A stretch of DNA of 64,000 bases from Kroppenstedtia eburnea (lineage in GTDB: Bacteria; Bacillota; Bacilli; Thermoactinomycetales; DSM-45169): NCBI RefSeq assembly GCF_013282215.1, contig NZ_CP048103.1, positions 1,240,001 through 1,304,000 on the forward strand. The letters run 5' to 3'. Below are positions 18,235 to 27,186 of this stretch, one piece after another. The position numbers and the translations under genes were made by a program. Positions within the stretch are counted from its first letter, which is position 1; every line of letters starts with the position of its first letter. The notes below the pieces were generated by a model that worked only from the letters and a program-made list of their open reading frames with translations, made no database searches and was not told the origin of the DNA.

Positions 18235-19384
18235 ATTTTCGGGGCGCGGGTTGTTTGGATGTCCCATGGACGATATAGGTCCAAAGGTCGCGGAAGACAC
18301 CGGCCCGGTACAGGGCGAGCAGGAGAACTGTGATCACCGGTCCCAATATCAGGCCGAACACCCCGAACAACTTCAAGCCGATAAACAGAGCCACCAGCGT
18401 CAGGAGCGGACTGATCCCTATATTGGTGGCGACCAACTTGGGCTCCAGCGTTTGGCGAACGACCAGGATCACCACATACAACACGGCAATTGCCAAACCG
18501 AAGCGAAAGTTGCCGGCCAGCATCAGGTAGGTGGCCCAGGGTACCATCACCGTACCCACTCCGAGATAGGGGAGGAGGTCGACAGCGCCGGTGATCAGGG
18601 CAAGGATGAGGGCATACTCCACCCCCAGCAGACTGAGTCCGATCCAGACGATGACAGCGGTGATGCTGATCAGTGTCAACTGGGCACGTACGAACCCGAA
18701 CAGGGCTTTTTTGAGATCCCGGATCACCAAGTTGCCGGTTTTGCTGACCCGTCCCGGGATCAGAGAGAGGAGTCTTCCTCTGAGGCGGGGCCAATCGATC
18801 CCGATGAAGAAGGCGGCCAGAATAATGAAGACGAGAACTGTTGCATAATAAGGGAGATTTCCCAGAAAAGATCCGATCCCGGCGAGAATATCCGTGATAA
18901 ACTGAGTCCCTTTGTTGGTGACCACACCCAGATTTTCCCGGATGCTGGTCAGAATTTCCGAGCTTTGCCGAGGATTGTTCTCCATGTATTTCTGGATGTT
19001 GTGGATCATCTCGTTCAGTTCGCCGTTCTCCCGGATGAACGTATCCAACAAATATTGATTCATCCGATTGAAAAACTGCGGCAGATATTCGGCCAAATTT
19101 GTCAATTCCATGACAATCCGGGAAACGAGATAGATGAGCAGACTGAGGGTCCCGCCCACCAGCATGATCAAGGTCAGGGTGACTCCCGCCCACCGGGGGA
19201 ACCGGGCCCGAACTTCCAGTAGGCGAACCGCCGGTTCCACTGTCATGGCGATCAGCCAACCGATCAGAAACGGGTATGTGAGCGGGAAGGCCAGTACACA
19301 TAAGTAATATGCGGAGACCGTCACCGCAACGACCAACAATGTGCGCAGAAGGATGCCTGTCACCGCATCTCGGTTCAAACCCAT
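18233..19384 (-). CDS. ytvI: AI-2E family transporter-like membrane protein (YtvI)
   Basis: 383 residues from ATG 19384; a TTG at 19378 is better spaced from GGAGGGG and may be the real start. Around eight membrane segments, with two at the N-terminus ('LLVVAVTVSAYYLCVLAFPL', 'FLIGWLIAM'), a long soluble segment (residues about 95-170), then a C-terminal bundle containing 'GAVDLLPYLGVGTVMVPWA' and 'GVFGLILGPV', typical of the AI-2E (PerM/TqsA) family. Family members export small molecules or act as Na+/H+ antiporters; the B. subtilis YtvI substrate is unknown. It is the only minus-strand gene between 9 and 26 kb besides the candidate peptide. Confidence 0.88.
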   Translation of the reverse strand: MGLNRDAVTGILLRTLLVVAVTVSAYYLCVLAFPLTYPFLIGWLIAMTVEPAVRLLEVRARFPRWAGVTLTLIMLVGGTLSLLIYLVSRIVMELTNLAEYLPQFFNRMNQYLLDTFIRENGELNEMIHNIQKYMENNPRQSSEILTSIRENLGVVTNKGTQFITDILAGIGSFLGNLPYYATVLVFIILAAFFIGIDWPRLRGRLLSLIPGRVSKTGNLVIRDLKKALFGFVRAQLTLISITAVIVWIGLSLLGVEYALILALITGAVDLLPYLGVGTVMVPWATYLMLAGNFRFGLAIAVLYVVILVVRQTLEPKLVATNIGISPLLTLVALFIGLKLFGVFGLILGPVITVLLLALYRAGVFRDLWTYIVHGTSKQPAPRK

Positions 19385-19795
19385 CCCCTCCAGTGATCGA
19401 TTCTCTTTATGTACCCATCTTACCCTCCGGGAAGGGAAAGTAAGCGATATATAACAGGCGGATGGGGAATCGGAGTCAGGTTCCCGGTCCCGGCGGCGGA
19501 TTCTTTTATGAGTCTGCCGGGCCTTTATCATGTTTTATGCAGGTGGACTGTGATGATAACGTTTTTTTTTTATGGTAAACTGAAGGAGGCGTATCAGGGC
19601 ACCAAAGGCGGAAAACCATCTTGTACATGAACCGGTCGGCCTGAACAGATCGGGCGGTTCTTTGTTTTTTCATGGGAAAAACGCTGTATGCTTTGTCTGT
19701 TGTTGACAATAAAAATTGGAAATCCCTTGCCCTGCAAGGGGGTTCGGCCTTGTGAGGTGCCCGAAGCACCATTTTCAGCAAAGGAGCGAAATGCC
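19385..19795 (+). other. citZ upstream region with short ORF and hairpin
   Basis: A 411-base gap. An ATG at 19553 behind AGGTGG starts a 25-codon ORF (MITFFFYGKLKEAYQ onward) ending at TGA 19628-19630. It is followed at once by GAACCG (19629-19634) pairing with CGGTTC (19655-19660) and TTTGTTTTTT. This resembles a leader peptide with a terminator. A TTGACA lies at 19703-19708 but no matching -10 is clear. A catabolite (cre) site could not be placed with confidence. Confidence 0.35.
19629..19670 (+). terminator. Terminator-like hairpin upstream of citZ
   Basis: GAACCG (19629-19634) pairs with CGGTTC (19655-19660) with further partial pairing inside, then TTTGTTTTTT. No annotated gene on the plus strand precedes it apart from the 25-codon ORF. 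Confidence 0.5.
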
Positions 19796-20908
19796 ATGTC
19801 GGTTGCAAAAGGGTTGGAGGGCGTCGTGGCCCTCACATCCGGAATCAGCTCAATTGTGGACGGTGTACTGACCTACCGCGGGATCAACATCGATGACTTG
19901 GCGGAGAAAGCCAATTTCGAAGAAGTGATGTTCCTGCTGTGGAAGGGACATCTGCCCAATCAAGAGGAATTGACTGACCTCGGCAAACAGCTGGGAGAAC
20001 AGGCGGCTTTGCCGGAAGCAGTTTTGGAACAGTTGAAAGCATATCCGAAAGAGACCCATCCCATGGCCGCCTTGCGGACGGCGGTATCCGCCCTCGGCAT
20101 GTATGACACCGATGCCGATGACAACAGTCAGGAAGCCAACGAGCGGAAAGCGATCAGCCTGGCGGCAAAGATGCCGACGATCGTGGCGGCCCTTTTCCGG
20201 ATCGGTCAAGGTCTGGAGCCGGTGGCACCGAACCCGTCCTACGGCTATGCCGAAAACTTCGTGTACATGCTCCACGGGGAAAAGCCGGATGAGACGGCGG
20301 TCCGGGCGATTGACAAGGCACTTATCCTGCACGCGGACCATGAACTGAATGCCTCCACCTTTGCGGCCCGGGTGACCACAGCCACTCTCTCCGACATGTA
20401 TTCCGCCATCACATCAGCCATTGGAACCTTGAAAGGCCCGCTCCACGGGGGCGCCAATGAACGGGTGATGGCAATGCTGGAGGAGATTGGGTCTCCCGAC
20501 CAGGTGGAAAAAGCGATCACGGCCAAGCTGGATAACAAAGAGAAGATTATGGGCTTTGGTCACCGGGTATACAAAGATGGGGACCCCCGGGCCAAGCATC
20601 TGCGGGAGATGTCCCGGCAGCTGAGTGAGACGACCGGCGACCAAAAGTGGTACGAGATGTCCCTGAAGATCGAGGAGCTTGTGGTGAGTAAAAAAGGGCT
20701 GAAACCCAACGTGGATTTCTATTCCGCTTCCACTTATCATTATCTGGGCATCCCCCGGAAGCTGTTCACCCCGATCTTCGCCATCAGCCGTGTTTCCGGC
20801 TGGACCGCCCATGTGCTGGAGCAGTATGCGGACAACCGTCTGATTCGTCCCCGCGCCGAGTATACGGGACCGGTCCATCAGTCTTACATCCCTGTGGAAA
20901 ACAGATAA
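19796..20908 (+). CDS. citZ: Citrate synthase
   Basis: 370 residues from ATG 19796 (AAAGGAG 9 bases upstream); an ATG at 19688 in frame adds 36 unlikely residues. It condenses oxaloacetate and acetyl-CoA. Motifs: '[15 protein letters not shown]', '[11 protein letters not shown]' with a catalytic histidine (near 180), '[12 protein letters not shown]' (second histidine, near 220) and '[18 protein letters not shown]' with the third. Gram-positive short (type I dimer) form. First gene of a citZ-icd-mdh TCA cluster as in B. subtilis. Confidence 0.96.
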   Translation: MSVAKGLEGVVALTSGISSIVDGVLTYRGINIDDLAEKANFEEVMFLLWKGHLPNQEELTDLGKQLGEQAALPEAVLEQLKAYPKETHPMAALRTAVSALGMYDTDADDNSQEANERKAISLAAKMPTIVAALFRIGQGLEPVAPNPSYGYAENFVYMLHGEKPDETAVRAIDKALILHADHELNASTFAARVTTATLSDMYSAITSAIGTLKGPLHGGANERVMAMLEEIGSPDQVEKAITAKLDNKEKIMGFGHRVYKDGDPRAKHLREMSRQLSETTGDQKWYEMSLKIEELVVSKKGLKPNVDFYSASTYHYLGIPRKLFTPIFAISRVSGWTAHVLEQYADNRLIRPRAEYTGPVHQSYIPVENR

Positions 20909-20948
20909 AGGGTTTTATACCCATAAAAGCAGGAAAAGGAGTGTTTGT

Positions 20949-22235
20949 ATGGCACGGTACGAGGCTCCACAAACCGGAGAAAAAATCACTCTCGAAAACG
21001 GGGAACTCCGTGTTCCGGATCATCCGATCATCCCTTTCATCGAAGGAGACGGCACCGGCCCGGATATCTGGGCAGCGGCGCGGCGTGTCCTGGACGCGGC
21101 GGTGGAAAAAGCTTACGGATCCAAACGGAAAATCGAATGGTTCGAGATTTATGCAGGTGAGAAGGCATACAATCAATTTGGTGAGTGGTTGCCGGAAGAG
21201 ACACTGAAGGTGATCGAAGATTATTATGTGGCCATCAAAGGCCCCCTGACCACGCCGGTGGGCGGCGGCATCCGCTCACTCAACGTGGCCCTGCGCCAGG
21301 AACTGGACCTGTTCGTCTGTCTGCGCCCGGTCCGCTATTTCAACGGGGTACCGTCTCCGGTGAAAAAGCCGGAACAGGTGGATATGGTGATTTTCCGGGA
21401 AAACTCCGAGGACATCTACGCCGGGATCGAGTGGGAGGCTGAGTCCGAGGAAGCCCAGAAAGTGATCCGGTTCTTCCGCGAAGAGATGGGGGTCAAAAAG
21501 ATTCGCTTTCCGGAGACTTCCGGGATCGGCATTAAGCCCGTCTCCCGCGAGGGAACGGAGCGCTTGGTACGGGCCGCGATCCAGTATGCCCTGGACCACG
21601 GCCGCAAGAGTGTCACTCTCGTTCACAAAGGAAATATCATGAAGTTCACCGAGGGGGCATTCAAAAGCTGGGGTTATGAGTTGGCGGAACGGGAATACGG
21701 TGACAAGGTATTCACCTGGGCCCAGTATGACCGGATCAAGGAGGAGCAAGGCCTGGATGCGGCCAACCAGGCGCAATCCGAGGCGGAAGCCGCCGGCAAA
21801 CTGATTGTGAAAGATTCCATCGCCGACGCTTTCCTGCAGCAGATCCTGACCCGTCCGGCGGAATACGATGTGATCGCCACTCTGAACCTGAACGGGGATT
21901 ATATCTCCGACGCCCTGGCCGCCCAAGTGGGGGGGATCGGGATCGCACCCGGAGCCAATATCAACTTTGAATCGGGTCATGCCATCTTTGAAGCGACCCA
22001 CGGCACCGCTCCCAAATATGCCGGTATGGACAAAGTCAATCCCGGGTCTGTCATTCTCTCCGGGGTCCTGATGTTGGAGCACATGGGTTGGCAGGAAGCG
22101 GCGGATCGGATCTACCGTGCCATGGACCGGACGATCACCCAGAAAACCGTCACCTATGATTTCGCCCGACTGATGGAGGGTGCGACGGAACTGAAATGTT
22201 CGGAGTTTGCCACCCAACTGATCGAGAACTTATAA
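20949..22235 (+). CDS. icd: Isocitrate dehydrogenase (NADP-type)
   Basis: 428 residues. It oxidatively decarboxylates isocitrate to 2-oxoglutarate. '[14 protein letters not shown]' (residues about 28-41), the substrate loop '[14 protein letters not shown]' with the regulatory serine region (about 148-161), '[14 protein letters not shown]' and 'GTAPKYAG' near 355 are intact. The '[19 protein letters not shown]' stretch with the Lys/Tyr pair fits NADP preference. AAAAGGAG is 9 bases before the start. 40 bases after citZ, no terminator between. Confidence 0.96.
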   Translation: MARYEAPQTGEKITLENGELRVPDHPIIPFIEGDGTGPDIWAAARRVLDAAVEKAYGSKRKIEWFEIYAGEKAYNQFGEWLPEETLKVIEDYYVAIKGPLTTPVGGGIRSLNVALRQELDLFVCLRPVRYFNGVPSPVKKPEQVDMVIFRENSEDIYAGIEWEAESEEAQKVIRFFREEMGVKKIRFPETSGIGIKPVSREGTERLVRAAIQYALDHGRKSVTLVHKGNIMKFTEGAFKSWGYELAEREYGDKVFTWAQYDRIKEEQGLDAANQAQSEAEAAGKLIVKDSIADAFLQQILTRPAEYDVIATLNLNGDYISDALAAQVGGIGIAPGANINFESGHAIFEATHGTAPKYAGMDKVNPGSVILSGVLMLEHMGWQEAADRIYRAMDRTITQKTVTYDFARLMEGATELKCSEFATQLIENL

Positions 22236-22259
22236 AGACTCTGAAACGGAGGTAGTGTC

Positions 22260-23198
22260 ATGACCATCCGCAGAAGCAAAATTTCCGTCATCGGCAGCGG
22301 GTTCACCGGGGCGACGACCGCTCTGATGCTGGCCCAGAAAGAGCTTGGGGATGTGGTGTTGGTGGATATCCCCAATGCGGAGGGGCCGACCAAAGGAAAA
22401 GCATTGGATATGCTGGAATCCACCCCGGTGCAAGGGGTGGATGCCCGGATCACCGGTACTGCCGACTACGCCGAGACCCAGGATTCAGATTTGGTCATCA
22501 TTACCGCCGGGATTGCCCGCAAACCGGGAATGAGCCGTGACGACCTGGTCAGCACCAACGCCAAGGTGATGCGTTCGGTCACGGAGCAGGTGGTGAAATA
22601 TTCGCCGAACTGCATCATCCTCGTGTTGACCAATCCGGTGGATGCTATGACTTATGAAGTGTACCGCACTTCCGGGTTTCCGAAAAACCGGGTGATCGGA
22701 CAGTCCGGTGTTCTGGACACCGCCCGTTTCCGCACCTTTATCGCCCAGGAACTGAACGTCTCCGTGGAAGATGTGACCGGCTTCGTCTTGGGCGGTCACG
22801 GGGATGACATGGTACCCCTGGTGCGCTACTCCTATGCAGGTGGCGTTCCTCTGGAAAAATGGTTGCCCAAGGAGCGGCTGGATGCCATTGTGGAACGGAC
22901 TCGCAAAGGGGGCGGCGAAATCGTCGGTCTGCTCGGCAACGGCAGCGCATACTATGCTCCGGCCGCCTCCCTCGTTCAAATGGCGGAGGCCATTCTCAAG
23001 GACAAACGGCGGATTCTGCCGGCCATCGCTTATCTTGAGGGCGAATACGGCTATCAAGACATGTATCTGGGCGTTCCGGTGATTCTCGGTGCCAACGGCC
23101 TGGAGAAAATTATTGAATTGGAGCTGACCGAGGAAGAAAAACAAGCACTGGACCGGTCGGCTGACTCCGTACGAAAAGTGATGAAGGTACTTAACTGA
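22260..23198 (+). CDS. mdh: Malate dehydrogenase (LDH-like type)
   Basis: 312 residues. Rossmann start '[18 protein letters not shown]' (about 8-25), '[13 protein letters not shown]' (the substrate-specificity loop with arginines typical of MDH), '[10 protein letters not shown]' and the catalytic '[12 protein letters not shown]'. It interconverts malate and oxaloacetate with NAD. Length and motifs fit the Bacillus LDH-like MDH. A terminator follows. Confidence 0.96.
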   Translation: MTIRRSKISVIGSGFTGATTALMLAQKELGDVVLVDIPNAEGPTKGKALDMLESTPVQGVDARITGTADYAETQDSDLVIITAGIARKPGMSRDDLVSTNAKVMRSVTEQVVKYSPNCIILVLTNPVDAMTYEVYRTSGFPKNRVIGQSGVLDTARFRTFIAQELNVSVEDVTGFVLGGHGDDMVPLVRYSYAGGVPLEKWLPKERLDAIVERTRKGGGEIVGLLGNGSAYYAPAASLVQMAEAILKDKRRILPAIAYLEGEYGYQDMYLGVPVILGANGLEKIIELELTEEEKQALDRSADSVRKVMKVLN

Positions 23199-23208
23199 AC
23201 ACCGCAGG

Positions 23209-23235
23209 AGCCCGGGGTTTCTCTCCGGGCTTTTT
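23209..23235 (+). terminator. Terminator of citZ-icd-mdh
   Basis: AGCCCGG (23209-23215) pairs with CCGGGCT (23225-23231), followed by TTTTT. Confidence 0.88.
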
Positions 23236-23286
23236 CTTATGGGCGATCCCGGGGCGAATCCTGCTTGTTCATTTTTGATCCGGGCC

Positions 23287-23314
23287 TTTACTCCCGTGGC
23301 GGATTGTGTACTAT
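23287..23314 (+). promoter_or_regulatory. Possible promoter of phoPR
   Basis: TTTACT (23287-23292), a 16-base spacer and TACTAT (23309-23314), about 100 bases before phoP. The TTTACT also resembles one PhoP-box unit, but a tandem partner at 11 bases is not seen. Confidence 0.35.
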
Positions 23315-23414
23315 GGTCTTGAATGGAGCAAAGGCAGTGAGAGAGAATAATCGAAACCCATGCTCCTTTGCAGCAGTCCGAATATGGGAGAATCGATGAA
23401 GCGGAGGCTGGATG

Positions 23415-24125
23415 ATGAGCAAAAAAGTGCTGGTGGTTGACGATGAACCCTCCATCGTCAAACTGGTCCAATTCAACCTGGAAAAAGAAGGGTTTTCAGT
23501 GGAGGTGGCCTCCGACGGACAGACCGCTTTGGAAAAAGTGAACGAGCACCCGCCTGACCTGATCGTGCTGGATCTGATGCTTCCCAAAATGGATGGATTG
23601 GAAGTTTGCAAGCAAATCCGCAAGGAAAACAGCCATCTTCCGATTCTGATGTTGACCGCCAAAAACGAAGAATTTGACAAAGTGCTCGGACTGGAACTGG
23701 GGGCCGATGATTATATGACCAAACCTTTCAGCCCCCGGGAACTGGTGGCACGGGTGAAAGCGATCCTCCGCCGCATGGAAGCTTTGCGGGACCAAGGAAT
23801 CCCGGGAGATCGGAACTGCCTGCGCGTGGGGGAGCTGGAAATTGACACGGAAGGGTATGAAGTGCGGAAAAAAGGAGATCCCGTGGACCTGACCCCCAAG
23901 GAATTTGAGTTGCTGATCCATCTGGCTTCTCATCGTGGAAAAGTATTGTCCAGGGATCAACTGTTGAATGCGGTTTGGGATTATGACTATATCGGAGACA
24001 CCCGGATCGTGGATGTGCATGTGAGTCATTTGCGGGAAAAAGTGGAGGAGGACTCGCGCAATCCGATCTATATCAAAACGGTGCGCGGGATCGGATACAA
24101 ATTTGAGGGACCGAAGGAGTCATGA
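23415..24125 (+). CDS. phoP: Phosphate response regulator, OmpR family
   Basis: About 236 residues from ATG 23415; ATG 23412 is closer to GGAGG but possible. Receiver domain with 'VLVVDDEPSIVK' acidic pair, the phospho-acceptor aspartate in 'LIVLDLMLPKMDGLEV' and the conserved lysine in 'YMTKPFSPREL'. C-terminal OmpR-type winged helix: 'DLTPKEFELLIHLASHRGKVLSR' and 'TVRGIGYKF'. It should activate the pst operon here, where a Pho box lies at 30401. Adjacent to mdh as in B. subtilis. Stop overlaps the phoR start by 4 bases. Confidence 0.93.
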   Translation: MSKKVLVVDDEPSIVKLVQFNLEKEGFSVEVASDGQTALEKVNEHPPDLIVLDLMLPKMDGLEVCKQIRKENSHLPILMLTAKNEEFDKVLGLELGADDYMTKPFSPRELVARVKAILRRMEALRDQGIPGDRNCLRVGELEIDTEGYEVRKKGDPVDLTPKEFELLIHLASHRGKVLSRDQLLNAVWDYDYIGDTRIVDVHVSHLREKVEEDSRNPIYIKTVRGIGYKFEGPKES

Positions 24126-25879
24126 GATCTCTTCGCAACCGCTTGACGATCATGTTCCTCCTCATGATCGGTATTTCGGTGCTGGGCACCGGAATTTTTG
24201 TGGCACTTCTCCTGAAGGCATCCACCATCGATTCGTTGACGGAACGTCTGGAAAAGGAAGGGCGGTTGCTGGCGGAGGCGGTGAACCGGGAGGAGTTATG
24301 GAAGAAGCCGGCTTTGCTGCAACAACAGGCGGATCGATTTGGCCATTCCCTGGACGCCAGGGTGACACTGATCGATAAAAAGGGGGAGGTGCTGGGCGAC
24401 TCGGCCCGATTGCCCCGGGGAACGGAAAATATGAAAAAACATCCGGCAGTGGCTCGTGCCCTCAGCCCGGATTCCAAGGGGAAGGCCGGGAGTATCAGGG
24501 AAGATGCACGCCTCGATGTGTTCCTTCCCGTGGTCGGCGGGAAGGAACGGGAGAAGGTGCTGGGGGTGGTCCGGTTGTCGATGGAACTGGAGAGGATCGA
24601 TCAACGCCTCAGCCAGGTCTGGGTCTCACTTGCGGGTGGTTTGCTGTTCTCCTTTGCACTGGCCTCCATGATCAGCTCCCGCGTCGCCCGTAACATCACC
24701 CGGCCCATCGAAGAGATGACCCGGGTGGCAGTGGATATGGCCCGGAATAAACTGCATCGCCGGATTCCTGTGAACAACCGGGATGAGATCGGCCGCCTCG
24801 CCACCGCCATCAACCGGATGGCTGCGGGGTTGCGGTATCAGCTGGAGACGATCCGCAAGAGTGAACGTCGGCTGACCGGAGTGATCGAGACGATGGACAG
24901 CGGTCTGATCATGGTGGATTCCAAGGGGAAAATCACGCTGGCCAATCAGGCTTTCCATCGGTTCTTCAACCTGAAGCCGCGGCAACTGCTGCATAAGTCA
25001 CTCCCTGAGGGGGCCATTTTTCACGATCTCAACCGATTGGTCCGGAAATGTATGGAATCGGGTGAAAGAGTCCGGGATGAGATTCACCTCTATTTTCCCG
25101 AAGAGCGCATCATGGAAGCCCGTCTGACTCCCATCTGGGAGGAAAGGGGGGAAACGGGGGTGATGGCGGTGATCCATGAGATCACGGCCATCCGGAGACT
25201 GGAGAAGATGCGCACCGAATTTGTCGCCAATGTCTCCCATGAGCTGAAAACCCCGGTCACTTCCTTGCGGGGATTTGCAGAAACTCTGTTGGACGGAGCC
25301 GCGGAGGATCCCGATATGCGCAAGGAGTTTCTGGAGATCATCCAGGCGGAGAGTCTTCGTCTGGAACGATTGATCGCGGACCTCCTGGATTTGTCCAAAA
25401 TCGAATCCCGCAACATGCCCCTGAACATCCAAACCATCGGCATCGGCGAATTGCTCCGATCCACGGCAAAAACCGTGGAGGAGCAGATGCGGAAACGAAA
25501 ACTCAGCTTCCGGGTGAAGGCGGAAGAGGAGTTTCCAGTTCAGGTGGATCCGGACCGTTTTTCACAGATCTTGCTCAACCTGTTGTCCAATGCCATGACT
25601 TACACTCCCGCCGGGGGAGAAGTGATCCTGTCGGCGGGAAGAGGGGAAACTGACTGGTGGGTCCGGGTGGCGGATACGGGGATCGGGATCCCCGGGGAGG
25701 ATCTGCCGCGGATCTTTGAGCGCTTTTACCGGGTGGACAAAGCCCGCTCCCGGGAATCCGGAGGAACGGGCCTGGGCCTGGCGATTGTCAAACATCTGGT
25801 GGAAGCCCACCAGGGGGAGATTCAAGTGACGAGCCGGGCGGGAAAAGGGACGGAAATCACCCTAACCTTTCCCCGCTAG
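24122..25879 (+). CDS. phoR: Phosphate sensor histidine kinase
   Basis: 585 residues. Two membrane segments: about 8-30 and 163-185 ('AGGLLFSFALASMISSRVA'), enclosing an extracellular PAS-like sensor domain. Then HAMP ('NITRPIEEMTRVAVDMARNK'), a cytoplasmic PAS ('GVIETMDSGLIMVDSKGKI'), the H box 'FVANVSHELKTPVTSLRGF', and N, G1 and G2 boxes ('QILLNLLSNAMTYT', 'VADTGIGIPGEDLPRIFERF', 'GGTGLGLAIVKHL'). Complete kinase. Translationally coupled to phoP by ATGA. It is the last backbone gene before the roughly 27.7-kb block of mixed origin. Confidence 0.92.
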   Translation: MRSLRNRLTIMFLLMIGISVLGTGIFVALLLKASTIDSLTERLEKEGRLLAEAVNREELWKKPALLQQQADRFGHSLDARVTLIDKKGEVLGDSARLPRGTENMKKHPAVARALSPDSKGKAGSIREDARLDVFLPVVGGKEREKVLGVVRLSMELERIDQRLSQVWVSLAGGLLFSFALASMISSRVARNITRPIEEMTRVAVDMARNKLHRRIPVNNRDEIGRLATAINRMAAGLRYQLETIRKSERRLTGVIETMDSGLIMVDSKGKITLANQAFHRFFNLKPRQLLHKSLPEGAIFHDLNRLVRKCMESGERVRDEIHLYFPEERIMEARLTPIWEERGETGVMAVIHEITAIRRLEKMRTEFVANVSHELKTPVTSLRGFAETLLDGAAEDPDMRKEFLEIIQAESLRLERLIADLLDLSKIESRNMPLNIQTIGIGELLRSTAKTVEEQMRKRKLSFRVKAEEEFPVQVDPDRFSQILLNLLSNAMTYTPAGGEVILSAGRGETDWWVRVADTGIGIPGEDLPRIFERFYRVDKARSRESGGTGLGLAIVKHLVEAHQGEIQVTSRAGKGTEITLTFPR

Positions 25880-26155
25880 GCTTTTTTTCTTTTTACAAAT
25901 GTACATGAGGGTTTTGCAGGGAGGAACGGGGAGCAAAGACACGGCCAAGAAGATGAAGCCGACAACCATTCGGACTACCTCCACCGATCATGTCTATGTT
26001 GATCCCTAATGATGAACCTTTAGATATTTCAAATAGACTTGTTGATTATGGATCTGTTCCAATAAACCGCTAAAAAATAGAGCTACTAAATATATGATTA
26101 ACTATTTAGTGGCTCTGAATATAATATCGGGAAAATGATGAGGGGTTGTTTAATT
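25880..26155 (+). other. AT-rich junction with short coding remnants and an inverted repeat
   Basis: GC content falls sharply here. Two short frames are visible: 25953-26009 (MKPTTIRTTSTDHVYVDP, stop) and an overlapping one to 26072 ending in 'NRLVDYGSVPINR'. They could be ends of decayed genes; neither is recognised. Inverted repeat 26079-26092 / 26103-26116 (AGAGCTACTAAATA with TATTTAGTGGCTCT), flanked by an A tract, acts as a terminator shape on the minus strand. Confidence 0.4.
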
Positions 26156-26440
26156 ATGGAATACATGAAATGCTACTGGTATCATGATGATCCGGGTGAT
26201 CCGATTTTAATTTATGCTGAGCTAAATGAAGACCGTTATGAGATACGAAAAATAGAAATTTATAAAGATGGAAGTATCGGATATGCATTTAAAAATATAC
26301 AAATAAAAAGTATGGGTTTGGGCTTGGTTCCCGTTCCTTCTTTAGATGAAATTGCAAAAGAACCAGAGTTTGATCCTGAAGAGATTACTAAAGCTGAGTT
26401 TGAAAAAATATGGAGAGAAAAGGTTGGAGATAGAGAATAA
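26156..26440 (+). CDS. Putative immunity protein (DUF6881-like)
   Basis: 94 residues from ATG 26156, with GAGGGG 10 bases upstream; an ATG at 26135 lacks a ribosome binding site. 'MEYMKCYWYHDDPGDPILIY' followed by 'ELNEDRYEIRKIEIYKDG' looks like the DUF6881 family, which I associate with immunity proteins of polymorphic toxins (from memory, not checked). Strongly acidic and very AT-rich compared with the backbone. No toxin gene is adjacent; the Rhs toxin of this window lies 10 kb away and has its own candidate partner. It may be an orphan immunity gene left by tip exchange. Confidence 0.5.
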   Translation: MEYMKCYWYHDDPGDPILIYAELNEDRYEIRKIEIYKDGSIGYAFKNIQIKSMGLGLVPVPSLDEIAKEPEFDPEEITKAEFEKIWREKVGDRE

Positions 26441-26729
26441 AAACACATTATAAAAACTAAGTTCTCTAAAGCCCCATTAACAATCTATTAAGCCAATGAA
26501 TTGAGTGGGGTTGGTCTTAGGTGTGGATCAAATAGAGAGAATTCCTTTGACCCCAATGGGAACCCCGGAATCGAATCCTCGATCAGGAAGTGCAGAAGAT
26601 ATGATTTTAGTCGGGTTTATCAAGCTTGTGAATCAGCATATCGATCCAGGAGAGGGGAAACAGTGCGGCCACGATCCAGGAAAAATCATCGCAAAATTAT
26701 TTAACAAAGATGCCATCACTGTCTTCCAC
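26441..26729 (+). other. Gap with possible degenerate reading frame
   Basis: An open frame from GTG 26505 reads 'QIERIPLTPMGTPESN' and 'FIKLVNQHIDPGEGKQ' before running into the end of blaI. No ribosome binding site and no recognised family. Probably a remnant of an acquired gene. Confidence 0.3.
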
Positions 26730-27140
26730 TCATTTTTTTTCCTCTTTACCCTCATCAGTTTTACGGTTTGGCTTCTCATTCAATATGGAACGCAGTTCCT
26801 TGATATCCTCTTCAGTCAAGGAATCCTCTTGAATGAACTGAATCAACATCGACTTTAAAGTGCCACCATAAATTCGCTTAAGAAAAGATTGTGCCTCGGC
26901 GTGCTGACATTCTTTTTGCGAGTACAGCGGAAAAAAAGTATAGACCTTTTGATTTCGGTTTACACCGACCACTTTTTTTTGGACCAGACGATCCAAAAGA
27001 GTCCGTACTGTTTTAGGCTTCCACTCCGTACGTTCCTGCAAGGAGTGGATGACTTCATTGGCCGTTTGTGGTGCCCGATCCCAAAGCACGTTCATGACTT
27101 CCCATTCCGCTTCCGAGATATTTGGTACTTTTTTAGACAC
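26730..27140 (-). CDS. blaI: Penicillinase repressor BlaI/MecI
   Basis: 136 residues from GTG at 27138-27140, preceded by AGGAGG; a longer reading to 27182 overlaps the intergenic ribosome binding site. Winged helix: 'ISEAEWEVMNVLWDRAPQTANEV', 'WKPKTVRTLLDRLVQKKVV'. The C-terminal dimerisation helix carries the usual cleavage region. It represses bla by binding TACA-N2-TGTA dyads such as those at 30191-30225 and is inactivated after BlaR1 senses a beta-lactam. Downstream of blaR1 by about 46 bases. Confidence 0.92.
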   Translation of the reverse strand: MSKKVPNISEAEWEVMNVLWDRAPQTANEVIHSLQERTEWKPKTVRTLLDRLVQKKVVGVNRNQKVYTFFPLYSQKECQHAEAQSFLKRIYGGTLKSMLIQFIQEDSLTEEDIKELRSILNEKPNRKTDEGKEEKK

Positions 27141-27186
27141 TGTTGTCCTCCTTTTTTTGATGTGAAAAATTCTTTTCAGCAAATAC

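Noticed and set aside
19560-19700. CcpA cre site before citZ
   Set aside because: Several partial matches (for example near 'GATAACGTTTTT') but none keeps both conserved ends.
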